Below are positions 44,042 to 51,736 of a DNA stretch of 64,000 nucleotides, piece by piece; the first letter of the stretch is position 1, and each line of letters starts with the position of its first letter. Source of the DNA: Lachnoclostridium sp. UBA2905 (GTDB taxonomy: Bacteria; Bacillota; Clostridia; Lachnospirales; Lachnospiraceae); assembly GCA_002349525.1 (NCBI GenBank), contig DEDL01000025.1, forward strand, positions 13,456 to 77,455. Direction: 5' to 3'. The notes below the pieces were generated by a model. The model had not been told where the DNA came from, did not search any database, and was given only the letters and a program-made list of their open reading frames with translations. The translations under genes and the position numbers were made by a program.

Positions 44042-45043
44042 TCATTTCATCTTTTTGTACTGCTTAATTATCCATTTGGCAGATTCACTTAAATCACTGT
44101 TTTTCCAGCCTGTAAGCTTCTTACATTCAGGTTTTATAAAGGCTGAGGATTCATTTTTATTAGACAGATTCCAGGCCACCATGCTGACATGTCTTTCATT
44201 AAGCAGCTTAAACCATTTTGCAGCCTCTGCTTTGCTTATTCCACCATTTCCTGAAGCATCACATATTCCGAATTCAGATACAAATAAAGGTAAACCTGCA
44301 TCCAGGGCCTTCCCTGCCTTATCTCTAAGAAACTCTCCATGGGTTGCTGCGTAAAAATGAAGTGTATACATAACATTGCCGTATTTTGAAGACAGTCTGT
44401 CTGCTGCCGCCAGATCAACGTCCTGTGACCATGTAGGTGTACCAACGATTACAACTGCATCCTTATCGTATTTTCTTATTTTACTTATTACTGATTCACT
44501 ATATGATTTTATAGTGCTCCAGTTTGTTCCACCATTAGGCTCGTTGCATATCTCGTAAAGGACATTACTGTAGTTTTTGTACTTTTTAGCCATTTTCTTA
44601 AAAAATGAAATGCTTTCCTTTTTATGTTCCATAGGATTATTGTCATTCAAAATATGCCAGTCGATTATTACATATAAACCTGCATCTGTTGCATATTTCA
44701 CACCATCATCTATAAGCTTTAAAAGCCTGCTTTTGTTAGCAGCATCCCCTGTACAGTAGCCGTTGTAATCAGATGTATACATGGCAAGTCTTACAGTGTT
44801 TATCTTCCACTTCTTTTTCATATACTTAAATGAGTTCTTGTTCACGTATTCAGGGAACCAGGAAAGTCCATGTGTGCTTATACCCTTTAACTGAATGATT
44901 TTTCCATTTTCATCTACAAGAGTAGTCCCTTGTACCTTAAGCTTTGACGGTGATTTTGCAAAGCTTGTTCCGTGTAGCAGACATACTGCTGACAAAACGC
45001 ATACTACTGTAAATACTATTCTAAATACATATTTCTTTTTCAT
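44042..45043 (-). CDS. Secreted GH5 endoglucanase
   Basis: Extracellular cellulase of 333 residues. Signal peptide residues about 1-29 (VFRIVFTVVCVLSAVCLLHGTSFA). The GH5 TIM barrel shows LKGISTHGLSWF, NTVRLAMYT, YVIIDWHILNDNNP, the acid/base Glu in YEICNEPNGGTNW, VGTPTWSQ, HFYAATHG and the nucleophile Glu in PLFVSEFGICDASG. There is no carbohydrate-binding module or dockerin, so it is a stand-alone catalytic domain. It is on its own transcript. Confidence 0.93.
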   Translation of the reverse strand: MKKKYVFRIVFTVVCVLSAVCLLHGTSFAKSPSKLKVQGTTLVDENGKIIQLKGISTHGLSWFPEYVNKNSFKYMKKKWKINTVRLAMYTSDYNGYCTGDAANKSRLLKLIDDGVKYATDAGLYVIIDWHILNDNNPMEHKKESISFFKKMAKKYKNYSNVLYEICNEPNGGTNWSTIKSYSESVISKIRKYDKDAVVIVGTPTWSQDVDLAAADRLSSKYGNVMYTLHFYAATHGEFLRDKAGKALDAGLPLFVSEFGICDASGNGGISKAEAAKWFKLLNERHVSMVAWNLSNKNESSAFIKPECKKLTGWKNSDLSESAKWIIKQYKKMK

Positions 45044-45089
45044 GGTGTACCCCCAAAAAATAATTATATTTATTATATTCTCTGAATAT

Positions 45090-46403
45090 TTATAAGGCTT
45101 CTCTCATTTTCCTGATAACTGCATCCGGCCTGTCAGGTAACACCTCATATGCAACCTCTTTAAGTTCATCCCTGGCACCGGCAACTGCATAGCCATAGGA
45201 AGCACTTAATATAAGACCTATATCATTGAGATTGTCTCCAAAGGTCATGGTCTCATCAGGAGATATTCCAAGCTTGCCCTGCAGTTCATTTACCGCATTG
45301 CCCTTATCAACATCACTGCCAATAAAATCAACCCAGTGGTCTCCGGCACCCATAATTGCCACCCTGTCTCCAAAATGCTTCCTGGCCTCATTTGATGCAG
45401 TTAATGCGTCCACATCATTAAGAAACATGGCGATTTTCATAACCGGCTCATGCATATCATTTATAATATCCTGGCAATATTTAAGATTATAGCCATAACC
45501 ATCAACAAGCCAGTCTATAAATTCCTTATTGGTGCTTTCTGTATAAGAGCACTCATCCGTTGTAACCATAAAGTCTCTTGTAGGTACATTTCTTATATAA
45601 GTAATGATCTCCTTAACAAGCTCATCATCAAGTCTGTTCATTTTGATTGTTTCACCATTTTTCTTGACGCAGGCGCCATTGTTAGGAATATATATTGCCT
45701 TATCTATAAACTGCGGAAATGTTCTTCTTATGCTTTCATAGGCCCTGCCACTTGCAAAAGCAAACACTATTCCACTATCAATAAGCTCTTCTATTGTCTG
45801 CATAGTCTCTTCTGATGGATGTCTGGTTCCTTCAGGGACCAGTGTTCCGTCCACGTCAGTTACTATAAGACGGATATTCTTTTTGTCATATGTCTGAGCG
45901 TTTTCTTCGTCATCGTCATTATCACTGTTCATGACAATATCAGCATATCGGCCATTGCAGGCCTTAAGAAGATCGTCAGGAGCAAGCATTATCTGTTCAC
46001 CTATCTTACCACCACTTACAATTATAGTATCATGGTCCCTAGCACTTTCATGAATAACAGTGGGATACTGTTTCTTCATTCCTACCGGTGTGCATCCCCC
46101 TCTTATATAGCCTGTCACCTTATTAACATCTTTTACGTGAATAAGGGCAAGATTTTTCTCGCCAACACTTCTTGCTGCCTTTTTAAGGTCAATTTCCTTA
46201 TCAACAGGAAGTACAAAAACATAAAAGCCTTCACTTTTTCCTTCTGTTACAATTGTCTTAAATGAAATATCATAGTCCTGTCCCAATTTATCTGCTATAT
46301 GTATTCCATCAATAAACTCATCACATTCGTAAGAATTACGTTCATATTTAATCTTCATTTTATCAAGGATACGCATAGCATTGGTTTTATTATCTTTTGC
46401 CAT
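45090..46403 (-). CDS. Fusion of YbaK-type Cys-tRNA(Pro) deacylase and HAD (Cof) phosphatase
   Basis: A 437-residue two-domain protein. Residues 1-165 are YbaK/EbsC (KTIVTEG, YVFVLPVDKEIDLKKAARSVG, YIRGGCTPVGMKKQYP), which clears Cys mischarged on tRNA-Pro. After an acidic linker (about 168-178), residues 182-437 are a Cof-type HAD hydrolase (IVTDVDGTLVPEG, ASGRAYESIR, IPNNGACV, DKGNAVNEL, TFGDNLNDIGLI). Each half has its expected catalytic motif and no frameshift lies between them. The single open frame and matching codon use argue for a genuine fusion. Confidence 0.88.
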   Translation of the reverse strand: MAKDNKTNAMRILDKMKIKYERNSYECDEFIDGIHIADKLGQDYDISFKTIVTEGKSEGFYVFVLPVDKEIDLKKAARSVGEKNLALIHVKDVNKVTGYIRGGCTPVGMKKQYPTVIHESARDHDTIIVSGGKIGEQIMLAPDDLLKACNGRYADIVMNSDNDDDEENAQTYDKKNIRLIVTDVDGTLVPEGTRHPSEETMQTIEELIDSGIVFAFASGRAYESIRRTFPQFIDKAIYIPNNGACVKKNGETIKMNRLDDELVKEIITYIRNVPTRDFMVTTDECSYTESTNKEFIDWLVDGYGYNLKYCQDIINDMHEPVMKIAMFLNDVDALTASNEARKHFGDRVAIMGAGDHWVDFIGSDVDKGNAVNELQGKLGISPDETMTFGDNLNDIGLILSASYGYAVAGARDELKEVAYEVLPDRPDAVIRKMREAL

Positions 46404-46420
46404 TATAAATGTCTGCCTCC

Positions 46421-46834
46421 TTAAAGGATATCGTAAACATCATCAAAATGAATCCTTTCCCCTGTCTCCGTAACTATGACCCGGTTATAGGAATCCACCT
46501 TTACAACATTTACCTCCTTACTTATATACTCGCCACCATCCTTATATTTGTCTTTGACAAAATAAGTTACTTTTATTTTAGGAAAATCATTAATTCTGTC
46601 AAGAATATTTTTGATCTTTCCATCCAGTTCATTTTTCTTTGATTCATCTAATAAGATCTTTGAATCTGTATATCTGCCGGTTTCATTAATAGCCTCGCTG
46701 TGGCCGGTAAGAGCAGCAAATGGAGAAAACTGTGCCGCTCTGTCATGTATGGACATATGTCCCCGCTTAGTGGACACATGATGGGGAAGATTAATTATAT
46801 CTCCATATTTTTTATATACATCATTTTCAATCAT
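46421..46834 (-). CDS. YolD-like protein
   Basis: 137 residues. The N-terminal MSIHDRAAQFSPFAALTGHSEAI and C-terminal strand pattern (VTYFVKDKYKDGGEYISKEVNVVKVD, ETGERIHFDDVYDI) match YolD-like proteins that accompany UvrX/UmuC-type Y-family polymerases. Its ATG overlaps the polymerase stop by four bases, so the two are translationally coupled. YolD is thought to act as a UmuD-like accessory, which is not proven. Confidence 0.85.
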   Translation of the reverse strand: MIENDVYKKYGDIINLPHHVSTKRGHMSIHDRAAQFSPFAALTGHSEAINETGRYTDSKILLDESKKNELDGKIKNILDRINDFPKIKVTYFVKDKYKDGGEYISKEVNVVKVDSYNRVIVTETGERIHFDDVYDIL

Positions 46835-48378
46835 GCCTTGTGTCCTCCAATCTGCCCGTTACGTTCCTTTGCAGTGGCACCCTCTTTAAAATTCATTCCC
46901 CTGAGTATTGCATTCTTGCCGTACTTTTTCTTGACAGACAGAACCGCCTCCTGCATCCTTCGCTCTTTCTTTTCCCGGGTTTCTTCTATCTCTTTTGTTT
47001 TCTCTTCATTTTTATAATCTGTAAATAAGTCCATCTGCTCATAGCTTCTTGACTCTCTTGCCCCGTCTTCATCTACAAGCTGATTTGCTGATATTGTGAT
47101 TCTTCGAGTCAGAAGCTCAGGATTAACAATTCTTTTATACAGGTCATTTACAGCCTCCATAATAATTCTGGTTGAAGCTGTGTATTTGGGAAGGTTTGCT
47201 GTGCCGTGGGCATGCTTTGGAACCTTTCTGCCGTAGCGGTCTGTTGTTATTTCTCCTCTGTAGGATTTTCTTCTCCTACTGTCCTTAAGATTTTCAATAT
47301 CATAACCAATTGTAAGAACAATCTGATTGGTATAAAGCTTCTTATCAACAAGATCAAGCACCAGAAGGTCAGTCATCTCATTTACAATAAGCCTTGTCTT
47401 TTCATAATCATAGGGACATGTAAGCACCTGACCCTGGCTTATACTGTTTGTGGATGGCCTGTATGCCTTTATATCAGCTATAGTAACCGGTTCATATCCC
47501 CAGGCGTGGTCAATTAACAGCTCCGCATTAATGCCAAAGAGGCGGTACAAAAAGTCCTCATTATAATAATCTGTTTCCCTGCCTAAAGAGCATCTTGCCA
47601 CATCGCCCATTGTATAAAGGCCATTTTCTTCAAGCTTTTTTGCATATCCCCTTCCAACCCTCCAAAAGTCAGTAAGGGGTCTGTGATTCCACATTTTTTC
47701 CCTGTAGGTTTTTTCATCAAGACTTGCAATACGTACACCATTTTCATCCGCTTCAATATGCTTTGCTTCAATATCCATGGCTATTTTGCACAGATACATA
47801 TTACTGCCTATTCCTGCCGTTGCTGTGATTCCCGTTGTTTTTAAAACATCTGTTACAATTTTTCTTGCCAGCTCCTCAGGTGACATTTTGTATATAAGAA
47901 GATAATCCGTAACATCTAAAAATACTTCGTCTATGGAGTAAACATGCATATCCTCCGGTGCCACATATTTCAGATAAACCTGATATATTCTTGTGCTGTA
48001 ATCCACATAAAGCGCCATTCTTGGCGGTGCAACAATATAATCAAGTTCAAGCTCCGGATCCTTCCCAAGATCAAATGCCTTATATGATTTTCCGGTGAAA
48101 TTCTTCCCATGGATACGATTTTTTCGTTCAGCATTTGCTTCCCTTACCTTCTGTACAACCTCAAATAATCTGGCTCTTCCCGGAATACCATATGCCTTTA
48201 AAGACGGCGAAACCGCAAGACAGATTGTTTTCTCTGTTCTTGCGGCATCAGCAACTACAAGATTTGTGCGTAAAGGATCTAACTGTCTCTCCACACACTC
48301 TACCGAGGCATAAAATGATTTCAGGTCAATTGCAATATAAACACGTTCCTTACACTTATTCCCTTCATTCATTTTCAT
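46831..48378 (-). CDS. Y-family (UmuC/DinB-type) translesion DNA polymerase
   Basis: 515-residue lesion-bypass polymerase. Catalytic carboxylates are in YIAIDLKSFYASVECVERQLDPL and MHVYSIDEVFLDVTDYL, followed by TATAGIGSNMYLCKIAMD, DFWRVGRGYAKKLEENG (HhH) and the little-finger domain. The C-terminal about 40 residues are Lys/Glu-rich. It is longer than DinB, like UvrX/YqjW relatives. It lies 17 bases after the Lon-like ATPase gene. No SOS (LexA) box was visible near the operon start. Confidence 0.93.
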   Translation of the reverse strand: MKMNEGNKCKERVYIAIDLKSFYASVECVERQLDPLRTNLVVADAARTEKTICLAVSPSLKAYGIPGRARLFEVVQKVREANAERKNRIHGKNFTGKSYKAFDLGKDPELELDYIVAPPRMALYVDYSTRIYQVYLKYVAPEDMHVYSIDEVFLDVTDYLLIYKMSPEELARKIVTDVLKTTGITATAGIGSNMYLCKIAMDIEAKHIEADENGVRIASLDEKTYREKMWNHRPLTDFWRVGRGYAKKLEENGLYTMGDVARCSLGRETDYYNEDFLYRLFGINAELLIDHAWGYEPVTIADIKAYRPSTNSISQGQVLTCPYDYEKTRLIVNEMTDLLVLDLVDKKLYTNQIVLTIGYDIENLKDSRRRKSYRGEITTDRYGRKVPKHAHGTANLPKYTASTRIIMEAVNDLYKRIVNPELLTRRITISANQLVDEDGARESRSYEQMDLFTDYKNEEKTKEIEETREKKERRMQEAVLSVKKKYGKNAILRGMNFKEGATAKERNGQIGGHKA

Positions 48379-48395
48379 AGCTCATACCCCGCTAT

Positions 48396-49880
48396 TTAAC
48401 CTAATAATTTTTTAACTTCATGTTCATCATATATAACATTCTTTGCATGTTCAGCTTCAATGCGGTAAAGGGCATTGGCAGCAATATGTTCAGCCGCCTG
48501 CTCTAAATCTCTGATTCCTGTTGTTCCCTCATATCTTGCAACAACTGCCTCGATTCCCTTATCGGTTACCTGGCACTCATCCTCTCTCATACCCATGCGT
48601 TTAAGTATTTTTGGAAGTGCAAATTCACGGAAAATGATTTTCTTCTCGTCAGGTGTGTAATCCGGAATATCAATTACCGCAAATCGTGACATTAATGGTG
48701 CACTTATCTTACTCTTATCATTGGCTGTTGCAATTGGATATACTCCACCGGTTGGAACCATACATTCCATATAGTTATCAGTAAATCCAAGGTTATCAAG
48801 GAGTGTAAGAAGCACGTCAGCAGGATTGCCGTTACCCTTTCCTGCATTGGCTTTATCAAGCTCATTTATAATAAATACAAGATTTGATTCCCCTGCTGCA
48901 GAAAATGCTTCAAGTATGATACCTGGTTTTGCATTGGCATATACTCTGGAGCTTCCTGTAAGCTGTTCAGGATCATTGATTGAACTCATATCAAGGGTTG
49001 TCCATGGAAGCTTAAGAATACGGGCTACTGCATAAGCAATCTGTGACTTACCAGTTCCTGCAGGTCCTGCAAGTAAAAGTCCGTATGCAGGAAGGGTGTG
49101 TGTTCTGTTAATCTGAATTATAGTTTCAATAATTCTCTGCTTAACGCCCTCCATTCCATATAATTCCTCATCAAGTATTCTTCTTGCCTCGTCTGGATCT
49201 ATGGCATTAAAATAATTGCTCTTCCACTGTATGTTAAGCATTATTGAAAGGGCTCTCTGGGCATGTCTTCTCTCTTCCGGTGAAACCTCATGGGATTTTG
49301 CAACTGCAAGATTTCTTCTTGCCCAAAGCTGTATATTGTCAGGAAGTGTACGGCCGGCACACATAATGAAATCAGTTATAGTCTGAATACTTGTTATCTT
49401 CATATCGTCGCCGATTTCATCTGCATCTTCATCTGCTTCCTCTGATACCGGTGGTTCACTTGCAAGAAGTCTTTCAATCATAAACTGAAGGAAACCATCT
49501 TCTGATGAAAGCTTTGTACCACCGCCATAAGCCTGTTCCCTTATTTTGTAAACAGCATAGCCCTCTTCTCTATTTTTTCCTGAAAGTCTTACCTTTATTC
49601 TGTTTTCACCAAGCCATTTTAAAAGGCTGACAAATCTTGAATCGATCTTAAGGATGTTGGCACTTATTGTTCCATCCTCCTCATCAAATTCAAATTTGGT
49701 CATCTTGCTTGGATTGGTAAATACACCTGTTGAATGGTGCTTCCACTGTCTCTCACTGTTATCAAGAACCATAAGTGGTTTTTCAGGTGATGTCTGTGAT
49801 TCATTGGACTTAAAGGTTGTATATGTACATTCTGCCTGACGTCCATCATCAGGTGAATTCTTAAAATCAAAAACTGGCAT
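48396..49880 (-). CDS. Lon-like AAA+ ATPase without protease domain
   Basis: 494 residues from ATG 49880 (AAGGAGAGA upstream). Residues 1-230 are novel, with an acidic patch (EEADEDADEIGDD). Residues about 235-490 are AAA+: DEELYGMEGVKQRII (Lon-like entry), Walker A GPAGTGKS (272-279), Walker B VFIINELDKA, sensor 1 ATAND, Arg finger SRF and a lid with TGIRDLEQAAEHI. The Walker B Asp is Asn (N339, codon AAT) while Glu340 is kept. No Ser-Lys protease domain follows. It leads the operon with the Y-family polymerase and YolD genes. Lon-type remodelling of the polymerase is inference. Confidence 0.8.
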   Translation of the reverse strand: MPVFDFKNSPDDGRQAECTYTTFKSNESQTSPEKPLMVLDNSERQWKHHSTGVFTNPSKMTKFEFDEEDGTISANILKIDSRFVSLLKWLGENRIKVRLSGKNREEGYAVYKIREQAYGGGTKLSSEDGFLQFMIERLLASEPPVSEEADEDADEIGDDMKITSIQTITDFIMCAGRTLPDNIQLWARRNLAVAKSHEVSPEERRHAQRALSIMLNIQWKSNYFNAIDPDEARRILDEELYGMEGVKQRIIETIIQINRTHTLPAYGLLLAGPAGTGKSQIAYAVARILKLPWTTLDMSSINDPEQLTGSSRVYANAKPGIILEAFSAAGESNLVFIINELDKANAGKGNGNPADVLLTLLDNLGFTDNYMECMVPTGGVYPIATANDKSKISAPLMSRFAVIDIPDYTPDEKKIIFREFALPKILKRMGMREDECQVTDKGIEAVVARYEGTTGIRDLEQAAEHIAANALYRIEAEHAKNVIYDEHEVKKLLG

Positions 49881-49906
49881 AATTCTCTCTCCTTTTTTCT
49901 TGTAAC

Positions 49907-49935
49907 ATATTATCAGTTCTTTATAAAACATGCAA
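49907..49935 (-). promoter_or_regulatory. Promoter of the AAA ATPase-polymerase-YolD operon
   Basis: On the minus strand TTGCAT (49935-49930), 17-base spacer, TAATAT (49912-49907), just ahead of the ribosome site and ATG 49880. It separates this operon from the S26 peptidase gene at 49954. Confidence 0.6.
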
Positions 49936-49953
49936 TAGTCTATGCATATTCCT

Positions 49954-50418
49954 TCACGACTTCAATTTATGTATAAATCTGCTTATACTTCCCCTCAAGG
50001 GTCTCAAAAAAAGCCACACGCGGGAACTAATATAATATGGGGCCCATGACACATCGTGGTATCTTCCATTTTTCTCAAATGAGACCATCCTTCCAATGAC
50101 CTGTTTCCTATCCAAAGGCCCTTCAATCTCCATCTGATTGTCCCCCACAAAATAAAGTCCATCATTTTTAACCTTCCATACCCTGTGCAGCACCAAAAGG
50201 CCTGTAGCTCTCCTGTATAAAAGAACCTCCCCACGCTTAAATGCATCCATACCAGCTGCAGGTTCCACTATAACCGAATCCTTACCCGGTATCAAAAAGG
50301 GATACATACTATAACCTCTTACCTTAATTGAGACATTATTACCCTCTCGAAGAAGCTCCTCCACATCAGCAGGTTTTTCCTCATGAGCACTGCTATTTGA
50401 CACATTCTCCAAACCCAT
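49954..50418 (-). CDS. Soluble S26-type (Ser/His) peptidase, SipW-like fold
   Basis: 154-residue peptidase with no N-terminal membrane anchor. Box B RGYSMYPFL gives nucleophile Ser37; the general-base position reads LLVLHRV (His78, as in ER-type SipW/Sec11 rather than the Lys of LepB); the box E equivalent is YFVGDN (92-94). The C-terminus (VWLFLRPLRGSISRFIHKLK) could be an amphipathic membrane-binding helix. It is divergent from the PqqD-HprK gene, sharing the promoter region. Cleavage of the leader of the two small proteins at 53.7-54.5 kb is the proposed role. Ribosome site is weak (GAGG two bases before ATG). Confidence 0.82.
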   Translation of the reverse strand: MGLENVSNSSAHEEKPADVEELLREGNNVSIKVRGYSMYPFLIPGKDSVIVEPAAGMDAFKRGEVLLYRRATGLLVLHRVWKVKNDGLYFVGDNQMEIEGPLDRKQVIGRMVSFEKNGRYHDVSWAPYYISSRVWLFLRPLRGSISRFIHKLKS

Positions 50419-50453
50419 AACCTCATTTCATGCTTTACATATACCTACAAATT

Positions 50454-50486
50454 ATAATAGCATTTTATAATTTAAGATGCTATACT
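50454..50486. promoter_or_regulatory. Divergent extended -10 promoters between S26 peptidase and PqqD-HprK genes
   Basis: Plus strand: TGCTATACT (50478-50486), extended -10 for the PqqD-HprK gene. Minus strand: TGCTATTAT (50462-50454), for the peptidase. Together they form ATAGCAT-N13-ATGCTAT, so a single regulator could control both. A similar ATAGCAT/ATGCTAT arrangement lies before the ChvE-like gene, where one arm is again an extended -10. Confidence 0.5.
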
Positions 50487-50519
50487 AAAATCATCTTTAT
50501 CATAGGAGAAAATGTATAT

Positions 50520-51725
50520 ATGATATGTTCACAGGACTATATTTTAAAATATGTTAATGGCATTCCTTATCTGCTTCCCTATGGACAGATGGTTGCTGAT
50601 ATGAGACGTGCACTTAAACTGAATGAAACAGGCGTATTCCTGTGGAATGAACTGTCTGATGCAAGGGATATTGAGGATTTGTTTGACAGGTTCTGCCTTC
50701 ACTATGAAGTGGAAAATGATGAGCGTTGCCTTGTAAAGGACGATTTCCACAGTTTTATAGATACACTTGCGGCCGCAGGTCTTATTGGGTCAGAAAATAT
50801 GACTGACATGGTACAGGCAGAGCCCGCTAAAGCTCATATGGTTAATATTGCAGGTCTTAATATTATGCTTGAAGGAATTAATGATGCCCTTTTTGATAAA
50901 TTTGCATCCTTTTCCGTAGCAGATACAAAGCTCCACAAGGCTAAAGCAGACATGCTCATAAGCCTTTGTGATTCCTCTATGCCACGTCCTTACACTTCAA
51001 AGGGTGAACTTATCATACTTAACAAAGAACTTATTATAAGCTCCACCAGGGACAATTATCATATGTTTTTTCCCGGCAAACCCTTTATAGATGAGGTTAT
51101 ATTAACAAAGGATGGCAAAAAAGCTGATATATACTGCCCTCTTAATTCAGGCTTTCCTCTTGAAGAGGACTTATTTCACATAATAAGACACCTGTTTTTA
51201 TATGCCGCCTCTATGAAAGGCCTGTATGCCTGTCATTCTTCAAGTATTCTGTACAGGGAAAAGGCCTGGCTTTTTTCGGCCCCTTCCGGCACCGGCAAGT
51301 CAACTCATACAAATCTATGGAAGGACATATACAATACTCCGGTAATTAACGGCGACCTTAACCTGATAGGCTACGATAATTCCAGTGATTCATATATGAT
51401 CTACGGAACTCCATGGTGCGGCACCTCAGGTATATATACTAAGAATAATTATCCCCTTGGCGGCATTACCATATTATCAAAAGCCGACGGGGATATATGC
51501 ACCACCGCTTCCCCTGACAAAAGAACACTTTCTGTTTCAAGAAGACTGATAAATCCGGTCTGGACGAAGGAGCTCTATCTTAAGGAGCTTGATTTTGCCA
51601 CAGGACTTACTGAAACAATTCCTGTTTTTTATCTGGAATGCACTAAGAATTCAAATGCAGCAAGGGTAATGAAGGCTGCAATTGACAGCCTGTTCCAGGA
51701 TACAGTTAAATATATGAATATATAA
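50520..51725 (+). CDS. PqqD-domain/HprK-type kinase fusion protein
   Basis: 401 residues from ATG 50520 (AGGAG eleven bases upstream). Residues 1-95 look like a PqqD/RRE domain that captures a leader peptide (MRRALKLNETGVFLWNELSDARDIEDLFDRF). Residues about 160-400 are an HPr-kinase/PEPCK-like domain: ACHSSSI, P-loop FSAPSGTGKSTHTNLW (253-262), catalytic INGD (277-279), IYGTPWCGTSG (295-302) and LGGITIL. In Paenibacillus lasso clusters a related kinase phosphorylates the precursor, so a leader-directed phosphorylation is suggested. The next gene is the ABC exporter, 11 bases on. Confidence 0.85.
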   Translation: MICSQDYILKYVNGIPYLLPYGQMVADMRRALKLNETGVFLWNELSDARDIEDLFDRFCLHYEVENDERCLVKDDFHSFIDTLAAAGLIGSENMTDMVQAEPAKAHMVNIAGLNIMLEGINDALFDKFASFSVADTKLHKAKADMLISLCDSSMPRPYTSKGELIILNKELIISSTRDNYHMFFPGKPFIDEVILTKDGKKADIYCPLNSGFPLEEDLFHIIRHLFLYAASMKGLYACHSSSILYREKAWLFSAPSGTGKSTHTNLWKDIYNTPVINGDLNLIGYDNSSDSYMIYGTPWCGTSGIYTKNNYPLGGITILSKADGDICTTASPDKRTLSVSRRLINPVWTKELYLKELDFATGLTETIPVFYLECTKNSNAARVMKAAIDSLFQDTVKYMNI

Positions 51726-51736
51726 GGATTGATGAT

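Noticed and set aside
46831..48378. LexA/SOS box controlling the Y-family polymerase
   Set aside because: The 17-base gap to the ATPase gene and the operon promoter at 49907-49935 show no CGAAC-type dyad.
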